From positions 1 to 13,970 of the forward strand of contig JABDQZ010000338.1 in the NCBI GenBank assembly GCA_013041975.1: 13,970 nt of DNA, written 5' to 3'. Under the pieces are notes generated by a model that worked only from the letters and a program-made list of their open reading frames with translations, had not been told where the DNA came from and ran no database searches. This DNA comes from Gammaproteobacteria bacterium (lineage in GTDB: Bacteria; Pseudomonadota; Gammaproteobacteria; Chromatiales; Chromatiaceae). A program made the position numbers and the translations under genes. Within the stretch, counting starts at the first letter, position 1, and each line of letters starts with the position of its first letter. Below, in pieces: positions 1 through 8,457 of this stretch.

Positions 1-655
1 GTACCTGACCTATCTCGCGTAGATTGAGTTCCTCATCATAATACAGGGCCACAACCAGACGCTCCCTTTCCGGCAATCCGGAAATTGCCGTGGCTAGGGC
101 TTTTTTGAAATCATCACGCTCTAGACCATCGTCAGGCGTTTGTGAATCCGCCGATACCGACAGTGAAGCAGCCTGATTTTCAACTTCACCAAGGGCTACC
201 AGTTCATCAAAACTAAAAATACGCGAACCGGAGGCATCTTTCAGGATCGAATGGTAATCATTTAGAGAAATATTGAGAGTCTCGGCAACTTCGACGTCAC
301 GTGCATCGCGACCTTCAGCATTTTCGATTTCACGCATGGCATCAGCCACCATTCTGGCCTTGCGGTGCACAGAGCGTGGTGTCCAGTCGCTGCGACGGAT
401 TTCATCCAGCATGGCACCACGGATTCGGATACCGGCATAGGTCTCGAAACTCGCCCCCTGGTTGGAATCGTAGTTTCTACCCGCCTCAAGCAACCCCATC
501 ATGCCTGCCTGTATAAGGTCTTCAGACTGCACGCTGGGCGGAAGTCGGTTCATCAGATGATAGGCAATACGCTTCACCAACCCGGCATGTTTATTTACCA
601 GGTCATCAAGATTCCCCTGTTCCTGAACAGCCTGGTAACTTGCCAGTCCATTCAC
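1..655 (-). CDS. fliA: RNA polymerase sigma-28 factor FliA, 3' end missing (runs off the left edge)
   Basis: Sigma factor that directs RNA polymerase to late flagellar genes (flagellin, motor and chemotaxis genes in most bacteria). I translated 218 residues. Sigma region 2 spans about residues 20-93, with the conserved stretches EDLIQAGMMGLLEA and FETYAGIRIRGAMLDEIR, followed by the region 3 segment WTPRSVHRKAR. Region 4 begins at about 187 (LPERERLVVALYY) and is cut at LREIGQV, so some 20-30 residues including the recognition helix are missing, judged from the usual FliA length near 240. The start is GTG at 655: no in-frame ATG occurs before residue 35, which lies inside region 2, and a GGGGAG ribosome site at 663-668 lies 7 bases upstream. 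The GTG follows the fleN stop by one base, so the two genes are probably translationally coupled. Identity is very secure; the GTG start is well supported. Confidence 0.96.
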   Translation of the reverse strand, partial: MNGLASYQAVQEQGNLDDLVNKHAGLVKRIAYHLMNRLPPSVQSEDLIQAGMMGLLEAGRNYDSNQGASFETYAGIRIRGAMLDEIRRSDWTPRSVHRKARMVADAMREIENAEGRDARDVEVAETLNISLNDYHSILKDASGSRIFSFDELVALGEVENQAASLSVSADSQTPDDGLERDDFKKALATAISGLPERERLVVALYYDEELNLREIGQV

Positions 656-656
656 A

Positions 657-1490
657 TTACATCTCCCCGTATCCACTAGAATATTCAACCAGCCGCTCAA
701 CAAAGAATTGCATCTGCCCATTAGCCCCCTGAGGTGGCGGCCAGGACTCAACTTTTCTCGCCAGGTTCTTAAATGCCTGGGCGGCTTTACTCCGAGGAAA
801 AGCCGTCACAACCGGTTTTTGGCTCTTGACGGCTTTCTTCAGATTTTCGTCATAAGGGACTGCCCCCATGAAGCTCAACATCACATCCAGATACCTGTCT
901 GTGACGGCACACATTTTATTATAAAGATCCCGCCCTTCCTGTGGTGTGCGCACCATATTGGCCAGAATCCGGAAACGGCTACTGCCATATTCCTTGTTTA
1001 ATAACTTTATTATAGCGTATGCATCAGTAATTGAAGCTGGTTCATCGCAGACAACCACAATCACTTCCTGCGCAGCACGGGTAAAGCTGATCACCGTATC
1101 GGAAATCCCGGCTGCGGTATCGACAATCAGGGTATCGATATTTGCACCGCTGTCACTGAATGCACTGATGATGCCGGCGTGCTCGGCAGGAGACAATTCT
1201 GCCATATGTTGAATACCGGAAGCACCGGGAACAAGACGTATGCCATGAGGACCTTCGACAATAATTTCATCGAGGTCTTTTTCACCACGCAACACATGTG
1301 ACAGGTCATACTTGGGATGCAAGCCGAGAACCACATCGATATTGGCCAGCCCAAGGTCACCGTCAAGCACCATGACCCTGCGTCCAATTTCAGCTAGTGA
1401 AATGGCAAGGTTGATAGACACATTGGTCTTGCCAACACCTCCCTTCCCTCCGCTGACAGCGATTACCTGAACTGGAGTTGTTATTGTCAT
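657..1490 (-). CDS. fleN: MinD-like ATPase FleN/FlhG, flagellar number regulator
   Basis: ParA/MinD-family P-loop ATPase that limits the number of polar flagella. In Pseudomonas it binds and restrains the activator FleQ, and it works against FlhF. The 277 residues carry the deviant Walker A motif KGGVGKT at 16-22, then LDGDLGLANIDVVLGL, the switch region VDTAAGISD and CDEPASITDAYA, all typical of this family. Length matches Pseudomonas FleN (about 280). An in-frame TAG lies 36 bases before the ATG and no usable start lies between, so the protein begins only about 10 residues ahead of the first beta strand and has no N-terminal extension. The ribosome site is weak. It follows flhF by 93 bases, the largest gap in the operon, and precedes fliA by one base. 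Confidence 0.96.
   Translation of the reverse strand: MTITTPVQVIAVSGGKGGVGKTNVSINLAISLAEIGRRVMVLDGDLGLANIDVVLGLHPKYDLSHVLRGEKDLDEIIVEGPHGIRLVPGASGIQHMAELSPAEHAGIISAFSDSGANIDTLIVDTAAGISDTVISFTRAAQEVIVVVCDEPASITDAYAIIKLLNKEYGSSRFRILANMVRTPQEGRDLYNKMCAVTDRYLDVMLSFMGAVPYDENLKKAVKSQKPVVTAFPRSKAAQAFKNLARKVESWPPPQGANGQMQFFVERLVEYSSGYGEM
663..668 (-). promoter_or_regulatory. Ribosome binding site of fliA, inside the end of fleN
   Basis: GGGGAG on the minus strand, 7 bases before the GTG codon at 655. It decides for the GTG start because other start codons nearby (ATG at 657 and 651) run into stop codons quickly. Lying in the last codons of fleN, it fits translational coupling. Confidence 0.7.
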
Positions 1491-1583
1491 GCGTCCAAAG
1501 TTCCGCAGATTGATACAAAGTACCTAAGACTAATGCAAGCTTCGAATGCAATCAAATATTTAAGTGATATTTTTGATAATCTG
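1491..1583. other. 93-base gap between flhF and fleN
   Basis: AT-rich spacer, the only sizeable gap in an otherwise tight operon. I see no sigma-54 or sigma-28 consensus, no strong -35/-10 pair and no terminator hairpin. A TGCA...TGCA pair around an overlapping TTCGAA/AAGCTT is too short to call a structure. An internal promoter or processing site is possible but not shown. Confidence 0.5.
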
Positions 1584-2834
1584 CTACATGTATGCATGGG
1601 TTCTTGCATCACTCAATGCAAATGCCAGATAACCATCACCAAATTGGTCAGAAACATCCTGTGCCAGGGTCGATGCCATATCCACCAGAGGATTGGCCCG
1701 GGCAACATGCATATCCTCAGGCACTTTCTGTCCGTCAGTGTAGTATGCGACCGGCAAACCACTTTTGATCACGACCGAAAGAATGCTACCCAGTGAAGCG
1801 GCTTCATCGGTTTTGGTAATCAGACACGCATCTGGCCTGATTGAAGCAAACGAATCCAGAGCGCGGTGCAAAGCAGCAAGTTCGGTCGTCGCTGATAGCG
1901 CCAGAAAGCGCGTTACCATACGCCCAGCAGCTTCAAGCATACTGAGCTGTTCGGCCAGCTTGGCATCCTGGTGACTCATGCCCGCCGTATCAATCAGGAT
2001 AAAACGCTTGTCCGCAAAAACATTCAGAGTTTCCATCAGTTCTTCTGCATTGGAAGCGGTGCGAACCGGTATATTCAGAATACGTCCATAGGTATGTAAT
2101 TGTTCACGGGCACCAATGCGGTAGTTATCGGTGCTGATCATGGCGACATGACGGTTGCCATGACGCAGGCAATAGCGTGCTGCCAACTTTGCAATACTGG
2201 TGGTTTTACCCACACCGGTAGGTCCAACTACAGCAACGATACCGCCTCTTTCCGTCAGGTCATCACCGGTCACACCAATTTCCGCCGCCAGGTAATACAT
2301 GGCTTTTGTCCACTGTTGCTCGAAATCTCCCTGACCCGCTACTGCCCTCATCAGACGCTCAGCGATATCGGCTGACAGCCCGATGGCCATTAGCTGACGG
2401 AAAAGTTCCTTGCTGTCTGGACGGTGGTCACCCATCTCACGCCAGCTAATACCGGACAGTTCATTTTCCATCATGCGTCTCAAGGCACGCATTTCACGAC
2501 GCATCTCTTCAATGCTGCCATCTTCACGATTGTCTGCAGGGACAACATTTTCGATATGGGCCTCATAGCCCGATGCCTGATGCTCTGCTTCAGGCGTAAT
2601 ATCAAAAGACTGTACATGTTTTTTTTGTGATTCAGCAGGCCTGGCTTGCTGCTTAGGTTGACGGGCAATGACATTGGCATCGAACTTTTCTTCATCGAAA
2701 TCAATCGCCGCAACCAGTTCTACCCCGTCTTCGATACTTTTATTCGACAGAATAACCGCATCTTCACCAATTTCCTTTTTTACTGCAGCCAGTGCTGTAC
2801 GCATATCTGAAGCTACAAACCGTTTAATTTTCAT
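1584..2834 (-). CDS. flhF: SRP-type GTPase FlhF, polar flagellar placement
   Basis: Signal-recognition-particle GTPase that recruits early flagellar parts to the cell pole. With the chosen start it has 416 residues. An N-terminal basic domain opens with MKIKRF and continues ALAAVKKEIGEDAVILSNK. A variable, charged, low-complexity linker spans about 50-125. The N and G domains follow: P-loop GPTGVGKT at 204-211, STDNYRIGAREQL near 234-246, DTAG at 282-285, TKTDE at 340-344 and the C-terminal GQKVPEDMHVA at 368-378. Starting at ATG 2834 is preferred because MKIKRF is the family's usual N-terminus and AGAGG at 2845-2849 lies 10 bases ahead; an ATG at 2870 in the same frame would overlap flhA and lacks this support. 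The gap from flhA is 16 bases. Confidence 0.96.
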   Translation of the reverse strand: MKIKRFVASDMRTALAAVKKEIGEDAVILSNKSIEDGVELVAAIDFDEEKFDANVIARQPKQQARPAESQKKHVQSFDITPEAEHQASGYEAHIENVVPADNREDGSIEEMRREMRALRRMMENELSGISWREMGDHRPDSKELFRQLMAIGLSADIAERLMRAVAGQGDFEQQWTKAMYYLAAEIGVTGDDLTERGGIVAVVGPTGVGKTTSIAKLAARYCLRHGNRHVAMISTDNYRIGAREQLHTYGRILNIPVRTASNAEELMETLNVFADKRFILIDTAGMSHQDAKLAEQLSMLEAAGRMVTRFLALSATTELAALHRALDSFASIRPDACLITKTDEAASLGSILSVVIKSGLPVAYYTDGQKVPEDMHVARANPLVDMASTLAQDVSDQFGDGYLAFALSDARTHAYM

Positions 2835-2850
2835 TGCTGACAATCCTCTG

Positions 2851-4977
2851 TTAAATACCGGCGCCTGCATCTCCGATTGTTGCTACGACCTTGATCTTGC
2901 GGTTATCCGGTATCTCGTTGTATGACAGGACATGAATGCCCTGGGCACTGTGTGCAGCAAATTTCGACATCCAGGGACGAATACCGGCTGCTACCAACAA
3001 GATACTTTCCTGACCGGACATTTCCTGTTCCTTGGATGTCTCAATCAATGCCTGTTGCAATCGTTCAGCAAGCCCCGGTTCAAATCCAAAACCTTCTCCA
3101 CCGGAGGCCTGCAAAGACTGCTGCAATAACTGTTCCAGATTTGCATCAAGCACGATGACAGGAATTTCCTCAATATTTCCAACAAGTTGCTGAACAATCA
3201 TTCTTGACAGCGCAACCCTGACCGAGGCCAGTAAAGTGGCGGGATCCTGACTATGTACAGCCTGATCCGCCAAAGTTTCGGCGATGGTACGAATATCCTT
3301 GATGGGGATCCCTTCAGATAACAGGGACTGCAATACTTTAAGCACCTGGCTTAATGACAACGCCTTGGGCACCAGATCCTCAACCAGTTTTGGATAACTA
3401 TTACTGAGGCTGTCGAGCAGTTCCTGTACTTCTTCATGACCGAGCAATTCACCTGCATGATTCTTGATAACCTCACTCAGGTGCGTAGCGACAACCGTAC
3501 CCGAATCTACAACGGTATAACCCTGTGCCTGGGCGTTTTCACGCTGTGAAGTTTCAATCCATACTGCATCCAGACCAAAAGCTGGATCCTTGGTAGTAAT
3601 ACCTTGAATTTCTCCGAAGACTCTACCTGGATTAATCGCAAGATCGCGTTCAGGGTGTATTTCTGCGCCACCCATGGGAACGCCATTGAGCGTGATACGG
3701 TAAGCGTTGGGGGACAGGTCCAGGTTGTCACGGATATGCACCGACTGCACCAGAAAGCCCAGCTCCTGGGACAGTTTACGGCGTATGCCCTTGATACGAT
3801 TCATCAGCTGGCCACCCTGGGCCTTGTCAACCATGGGAATCAGACGATAGCCAACCTCAAGCCCAATAATGTCTACCGGTTGAACATCATCCCATGACAG
3901 TTCCTTGGGTTCAGTCGACTCCGGTGCTTCAGCTGTTTCTGTCTCTCCCGGCGCTCCCGGACCGGTTTCCCTGACGACTCTCTCCTGTTCTTCTTTTCGC
4001 TGCATGAGATAGGTCGCACCCATAAACGCGGCAGCGGCCAGCAGCAAAAAAACGAAATTAGGCATGCCAGGAATAATACCCAGCAAAAACAGGATGCCAC
4101 TGGTAAACAGTAGCGGCTTGGGATTATCCAGCAGCTGTTGCCCGATCTGGGTACCAACATCCTGGGCTGCATCCTTGATCTTGGTAACAATGATCGCTGC
4201 TGAAACAGAAATCAACAGCCCAGGTATTTGTGCAACCAGGCCATCACCGATTGTCAGTAGTACATAGCGTTCAAGCGCACCGGTAAAGTCCATGTCATGT
4301 TGCAACATGCCAATCGACAAGCCACCGATGATATTAATCAGAAGAATGACAATCCCTGCAACTGCATCGCCACGCACAAACTTGGAGGCACCATCCATTG
4401 AACCATAGAAATCAGATTCTTTGGCCAGCTCCTCTCGCCTGGCCTTGGCTTCTTCCTGGGTGAGGAAGCCGGTATTCAGATCAGCATCAATCGCCATTTG
4501 TTTACCCGGCATGGCATCCAGCGTAAAACGTGCACTGACCTCTGCAACTCGTCCGGCACCTTTGGTGATAACGATAAAATTGATGACGATCAGAATTGAA
4601 AAGACCACCAGACCAACAGCAAAATTTCCACCAATAACGAATTCACCGAAGGCCTCAATGACCTTGCCTGCCGCATCTGAACCGGTATGGCCTTCCATCA
4701 GAACGATACGCGTGGAAGCTACATTCAACGCCAGCCTCAGCAAAGTAGCGACCAGAATGACGGTGGGAAAAGCGGCAAAATCCAGTGGTTTCATGGTGTA
4801 AATCACCACGATTACAATGATCAGTGACAAGGCAATATTGAAGGTAAAAAACAGGTCAAGCAGAAATGCCGGCAATGGAATAACTATCATTGCTAACAGC
4901 ATGATCGTCAGAACAGGTCCGCCTAGACCGCCCCATCCCAGTTTACTTAAATTAGTTTTTATCTGGTTAAAATCCAT
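2851..4977 (-). CDS. flhA: Flagellar type III export gate protein FlhA
   Basis: Large inner-membrane component of the flagellar type III secretion gate. Its cytoplasmic domain forms a ring that docks chaperone-substrate complexes and its membrane part helps couple ion flow to export. The 708 residues are slightly longer than Salmonella FlhA (692). Hydrophobic helices fill about residues 20-320, including the FHIPEP-family stretch RFTLDAMPGKQMAIDADL at 150-167 and GDAVAGI, whose D204 lines up with Salmonella Asp208. An acidic Pro/Glu/Thr-rich linker at about 330-360 leads to the soluble domain, which ends with a typical LLVAAGIRPWMSKF segment. The start codon shares one base with the flhB stop (TAATG), so the two genes are coupled. 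No defects seen. Confidence 0.98.
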   Translation of the reverse strand: MDFNQIKTNLSKLGWGGLGGPVLTIMLLAMIVIPLPAFLLDLFFTFNIALSLIIVIVVIYTMKPLDFAAFPTVILVATLLRLALNVASTRIVLMEGHTGSDAAGKVIEAFGEFVIGGNFAVGLVVFSILIVINFIVITKGAGRVAEVSARFTLDAMPGKQMAIDADLNTGFLTQEEAKARREELAKESDFYGSMDGASKFVRGDAVAGIVILLINIIGGLSIGMLQHDMDFTGALERYVLLTIGDGLVAQIPGLLISVSAAIIVTKIKDAAQDVGTQIGQQLLDNPKPLLFTSGILFLLGIIPGMPNFVFLLLAAAAFMGATYLMQRKEEQERVVRETGPGAPGETETAEAPESTEPKELSWDDVQPVDIIGLEVGYRLIPMVDKAQGGQLMNRIKGIRRKLSQELGFLVQSVHIRDNLDLSPNAYRITLNGVPMGGAEIHPERDLAINPGRVFGEIQGITTKDPAFGLDAVWIETSQRENAQAQGYTVVDSGTVVATHLSEVIKNHAGELLGHEEVQELLDSLSNSYPKLVEDLVPKALSLSQVLKVLQSLLSEGIPIKDIRTIAETLADQAVHSQDPATLLASVRVALSRMIVQQLVGNIEEIPVIVLDANLEQLLQQSLQASGGEGFGFEPGLAERLQQALIETSKEQEMSGQESILLVAAGIRPWMSKFAAHSAQGIHVLSYNEIPDNRKIKVVATIGDAGAGI

Positions 4978-6137
4978 TATTTATTCCGCTTTCTGCCACG
5001 GGTATCAAACTGCATGTCTTCGGGCACTTCCCATTGACCCCGGACCTTGTCATCATCTCGAATATCGAATGGGCTTGCTTCAATCTGGTAGACATACGCC
5101 AATAATTTGGCAACTGCAAGATACAAGCCAGCTGGAATCGGACGGTTGAGATCGGTAGTAAAAAATATGGCACGCGCCAACATCGGTGCTTCGACAATGG
5201 TTATCCTGTTTTCTTCTCCAATTTCGCGGATTCTTCGAGCTATCAGGTCGGCCCCCTTGGCAATCACCAGCGGAGCAGCCATTTCATCCTCATCGTAGGT
5301 CAGTGCCACGGCAAAATGCGTCGGGTTGGTGATAATGACATCGGCATTCGGCACTTCGTCCATCATGCGGCGCTGAGCCGCCTGGAATTGCATCTGCTTG
5401 ATACGCATTTTGGTCTCGTCTGAGCCTTCCGACTGTTTACGATCATCCTTGACCTCCTGCTTGGTCATTTTGCTGTCTTCCTTGAACTTGTATAACTGGT
5501 ATGGAATATCAATCAAGGCCAGAATGATCATTGAGAAGCTCAATAACAAGGCAAACCAGCCAATCATGGTCAGCATTTGAGCCATGCCAGCCTCTACATC
5601 AATCTTGGAAAGATTGATGAAGTCGCCAATGTAAACCTGTAACAGTAACGTCGATATGCCGCCGATCAGTACGACCTTGAGGATGGATTTGACCAGATTA
5701 ACCACGCCATCTTTGCCAAACATGCGTTTAAACCCTTTAAGAGGGCTCATATTGCTGAATTTGGGTTTGATCTTTTTTTTACTGATAACAAAACCGCCCA
5801 ACAAAATATTGGCGATAATGCCCATGATAACCATGCCAATAAAAAACGGCAGCAACATCCAGAAAGTAGCTGTCCCGGCATCAGACAAATGGATGAATAT
5901 GGCATTATTGCTGGCCATGTCAGCTTTGGTGAGTGTGAAGTTATCGGCAAAGATTTCAGAAAAGCCATCACCAAAATGTGCTCCCATGACGAAAATCATG
6001 GCAGTGCCAAACACACTGAGCGCCATGGTTTTCAACTCCTGGGAACGGGGAACCTGCCCCTCACCACGCATTTTCTGCAAGCGTTGCGAGGTAGGGTCTT
6101 CTGTTTTCTCCTGACCGTCCTGGTTTTCCTTCGCCAT
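4977..6137 (-). CDS. flhB: Flagellar export gate and substrate-switch protein FlhB
   Basis: Membrane protein of the export gate that switches secretion from rod/hook to filament substrates after cleaving itself. The 386 residues begin with the characteristic cytosolic tail (KTEDPTSQRLQKMRGEGQVPRS). Membrane helices lie at about 37-55, 92-118, 148-172 and 188-212, and a charged connector follows. The autocleavage motif NPTH is at 271-274, matching Asn269-Pro270 of Salmonella, and the C-terminal domain AVALTYDEDEMAAP...VIAKGAD follows. The C-tail after about 352 is short and highly charged. It starts 8 bases after fliR and overlaps flhA by one base. Confidence 0.98.
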   Translation of the reverse strand: MAKENQDGQEKTEDPTSQRLQKMRGEGQVPRSQELKTMALSVFGTAMIFVMGAHFGDGFSEIFADNFTLTKADMASNNAIFIHLSDAGTATFWMLLPFFIGMVIMGIIANILLGGFVISKKKIKPKFSNMSPLKGFKRMFGKDGVVNLVKSILKVVLIGGISTLLLQVYIGDFINLSKIDVEAGMAQMLTMIGWFALLLSFSMIILALIDIPYQLYKFKEDSKMTKQEVKDDRKQSEGSDETKMRIKQMQFQAAQRRMMDEVPNADVIITNPTHFAVALTYDEDEMAAPLVIAKGADLIARRIREIGEENRITIVEAPMLARAIFFTTDLNRPIPAGLYLAVAKLLAYVYQIEASPFDIRDDDKVRGQWEVPEDMQFDTRGRKRNK

Positions 6138-6145
6138 GCCCGGCC

Positions 6146-6925
6146 CTACTTCCTCACCAGCAGTTCATCACGAATGAACTGCAGGATTTCATCCATAGCC
6201 AGAATGAAGTTGTCCATGACTGCAGGCAAAGTGACCCAGATGAGGATCATGCCACCCAGCAGGGTAATCGGAAAGCCGACAGCAAAGATCTGGAATTGCT
6301 GGGCGGCACGCTGCATGTAGCCCTGCGCAACATCCAGCAAAAGAATAGAGCCAACAATGGGCATGGCCATAACCAGGCCAATTTCAAACATGCGTGTACC
6401 CCACCCCACCAGTTTCCAGAAACTGTCCGGAGACAACCCATCAACGGCGACTGGAAAGACTTTGAAACTGTCCACCAGTAACTCAATCAGTACTAAATGA
6501 ATGTCCAGCGCAAGAATAATCAGCATGGCCAGCGTCAGATACAGGGTAGTAACGATAGGAACCGGAACACCATTGATAGGGTCAGCCATTTTGGCCATAC
6601 CCAGTTTCATTTGATAGCCAACCATTTCCCCGGCTACAGCCAGTGAACCGAAAACCATATGTAAACTGAACCCCATAATGAGGCCGATAATTACTTGCTG
6701 GAACATGATCAGCACTGCATCACCACTGAATACATCGACAAGCGGAGGAGGATCCAGCACAGGCGCTAGCATTAAAGCAATCATTAAAGTCAGCAGGGAT
6801 TTCACCTTGGTGGACAATTGCTTGTTGCCAAAAATCGGCATTGCTACAAACAGTGCTCCGATGCGAACCATCGGCCAGAAGAAGGAAGCAATCATTGCTG
6901 TTAATTGTGCTTCCGTAAAGGTCAT
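6146..6925 (-). CDS. fliR: Flagellar export gate protein FliR
   Basis: Integral membrane protein that joins FliP and FliQ in the helical export-gate core at the centre of the basal body. The 259 residues match the family length (about 260). Long hydrophobic segments run through the protein; recognisable parts are VRIGALFVAMPIFG near the N-terminus, VVAGEMVGYQMKL-like GEMVGYQMKLGMAKMADP in the middle and QFQIFAVGFPITLLGGM towards the end. The start lies only four bases after the fliQ stop, with no strong ribosome site, so coupling to fliQ is likely. Confidence 0.97.
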   Translation of the reverse strand: MTFTEAQLTAMIASFFWPMVRIGALFVAMPIFGNKQLSTKVKSLLTLMIALMLAPVLDPPPLVDVFSGDAVLIMFQQVIIGLIMGFSLHMVFGSLAVAGEMVGYQMKLGMAKMADPINGVPVPIVTTLYLTLAMLIILALDIHLVLIELLVDSFKVFPVAVDGLSPDSFWKLVGWGTRMFEIGLVMAMPIVGSILLLDVAQGYMQRAAQQFQIFAVGFPITLLGGMILIWVTLPAVMDNFILAMDEILQFIRDELLVRK

Positions 6926-6929
6926 AAAG

Positions 6930-7199
6930 CTAACCGATAAGGAAAGGAATATTCTCGATCAGGCGGGTTGTGTAGTCGACCAGCTGTCCAATCATCCAGT
7001 GTCCTGCCAGCGTTAATACCAGACCAATGACCATGAGTTTTGGTACAAAGGTGAGCGTCATTTCATTGATCGAAGTGGCTGCCTGAAAAATGGCAATCAC
7101 CAGGCCAACAAGCAATGAGGCACCAAGCAGGGGAACCGTCAGTATCATCGCCATGGTCATCGCCTGACGTCCAATTTCCATTACTGCATCAACATCCAT
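6930..7199 (-). CDS. fliQ: Flagellar export gate protein FliQ
   Basis: Small two-helix membrane protein; four copies pack around the FliP-FliR core of the export gate in characterised systems. The 89 residues equal the usual length. Two hydrophobic helices lie at about 15-39 and 52-72, joined by the conserved loop QAATSINEMTLTFVPK. An AGGAGA ribosome site sits about nine bases before the ATG, within the 3' end of fliP. The gap from fliP is 11 bases. Confidence 0.97.
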   Translation of the reverse strand: MDVDAVMEIGRQAMTMAMILTVPLLGASLLVGLVIAIFQAATSINEMTLTFVPKLMVIGLVLTLAGHWMIGQLVDYTTRLIENIPFLIG

Positions 7200-7210
7200 A
7201 GCGCACTCTC

Positions 7211-7948
7211 CTAAACATAGAAACTGCTGGCCAGTGTGCCCATCAATAGCGCCCAGCCATCAACCAGAATAAACAGCATAATTTTGAAAGGCAGGGAGAT
7301 AATCATGGGAGACAACATCATCATGCCCATCGACATCAAAATGCTGGCAACGACCAGGTCTACAATAAGAAATGGAATAAACAACAGAAAGCCTATCTGA
7401 AAGCCGGTCTTGATTTCACTGGTGGCAAATGCAGGCATCAGCACGGAAAAAGGCACCTGTTCTTCGCTTTCAAAAGTTTCTCTGCCAGACAAACGTGTGA
7501 ACAATGCAAGATCGGTTTCACGCGTCTGCGCCAGCATGAATTCATGGAAAGGCTGCCTGGCTCTTTCAAATGCAACTGCCTGGGTAATCTCTTCATTGGT
7601 GTAAGGCACCCAGGCTGTTTCAAACACCTCGTTGAAAACCGGCGCCATAATGAAAAAAGTCAGGAACACCGCGAGTCCGATAATCACCTGATTGGGCGGT
7701 GCACTATGGGTACCCATAGCCTGACGCAAGATATGAAAGACGATCAGTAACCGAGCCAGTGAAGTCATCATTAACAGCGCCCCGGGAAGCAGCGTGAGCA
7801 CTGTCATCAACAACACTATTTGTATCGTCAGGGTATATTCCTGTCCGCCATCCGCGGTTGGCGCAGAGGTCACCAGGTTAATACCCGGGGCAGACTCAGC
7901 AACCAGTGGCAAAAAAACAAGCAGTATTAAGATCATGACCCTGCTCAT
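7211..7948 (-). CDS. fliP: Flagellar export gate protein FliP
   Basis: Forms the pentameric core of the flagellar type III export gate. The 245 residues begin with a signal-peptide-like segment (1-20, ending AESA), as FliP proteins do. Hydrophobic helices follow at about 40-75, 87-107, 184-212 and 218-238. Two family signatures are clear: PFLIVDLVVASILMSMG at 192-208 and PFKIMLFILVDGW at 220-232. The Met run 207-211 matches the methionine-rich gate loop of FliP. The ATG overlaps the fliO stop (ATGA), so the two are translationally coupled. Confidence 0.98.
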   Translation of the reverse strand: MSRVMILILLVFLPLVAESAPGINLVTSAPTADGGQEYTLTIQIVLLMTVLTLLPGALLMMTSLARLLIVFHILRQAMGTHSAPPNQVIIGLAVFLTFFIMAPVFNEVFETAWVPYTNEEITQAVAFERARQPFHEFMLAQTRETDLALFTRLSGRETFESEEQVPFSVLMPAFATSEIKTGFQIGFLLFIPFLIVDLVVASILMSMGMMMLSPMIISLPFKIMLFILVDGWALLMGTLASSFYV

Positions 7949-8457
7949 GACTTTGCCTCGCTGGAATATTGCTGTTCTGCCTGCAGCTTGCTGGCAAAAT
8001 CTTCAATATTGTCTGCCTGGATTAGCTGATCTTCACTGTCCGTAGTATCCGAAGCAGATACATGACGGCTTTTGAGCACATGCAAACGGGTGATCTGATT
8101 CGGTGTGACCCCAACCAGAATCTGCTCTCCCTCAACATCCAGTAACACAGCCCTTTCGCGAGAACCCAGGGAGACTCCCCCAACAACATGGATATTGCTG
8201 CGATTGAAAGAAGCCACGTTGCCATAACGACGAAATAGCCAGGCCAGTGCAAAAATCAGCGCCAGCACCAGCACCAGTCCAAGCGTGATATTGGCTAACT
8301 GTCCTGCCCCTACCGGAGCCTCTGGGATTCCCTTGGTGGATACTGCTGCTATTTCTTCAGCCGCATAGACTGCTGGCATCATCAGGAGTGTATAGATAAC
8401 GGGCAGCACATATCGGGGCTTCAACCCTAAAAACCGGCTGACCGCAATCCTCATCAT
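7945..8457 (-). CDS. fliO: Flagellar biosynthesis protein FliO
   Basis: Membrane protein that helps assemble the FliP ring during export-gate formation. The 170 residues show a possible signal peptide (1-32, cleavage after AVYA), one membrane helix at about 55-76 and a small cytoplasmic beta domain with VGGVSLGSRERAVLLDVEGEQILVGV-type sequence at 91-117. A poorly conserved polar tail follows. FliO is the most variable export protein, so the call rests on this fold pattern and its place between fliN and fliP. It overlaps both neighbours by four bases (ATGA). The start shows two ATG codons in a row; the first, which overlaps the fliN stop, was taken. Confidence 0.93.
   Translation of the reverse strand: MMRIAVSRFLGLKPRYVLPVIYTLLMMPAVYAAEEIAAVSTKGIPEAPVGAGQLANITLGLVLVLALIFALAWLFRRYGNVASFNRSNIHVVGGVSLGSRERAVLLDVEGEQILVGVTPNQITRLHVLKSRHVSASDTTDSEDQLIQADNIEDFASKLQAEQQYSSEAKS

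Noticed and set aside
1535..1555. TGCA...TGCA inverted repeat with TTCGAA/AAGCTT before fleN
   Set aside because: Only four pairable bases; restriction-site-like palindromes of this size occur by chance.
2580..2640. Low-complexity charged linker of FlhF as a sign of frameshift or insertion
   Set aside because: The linker between the basal domain and the GTPase core varies widely in length and sequence among FlhF proteins, and the frame is continuous.
2835..2870. Upstream ATG at 2870 giving FlhF 12 extra residues
   Set aside because: It overlaps the flhA end by 20 bases, the extra residues do not resemble FlhF, and MKIKRF at 2834 is the family start with its own AGAGG ribosome site.
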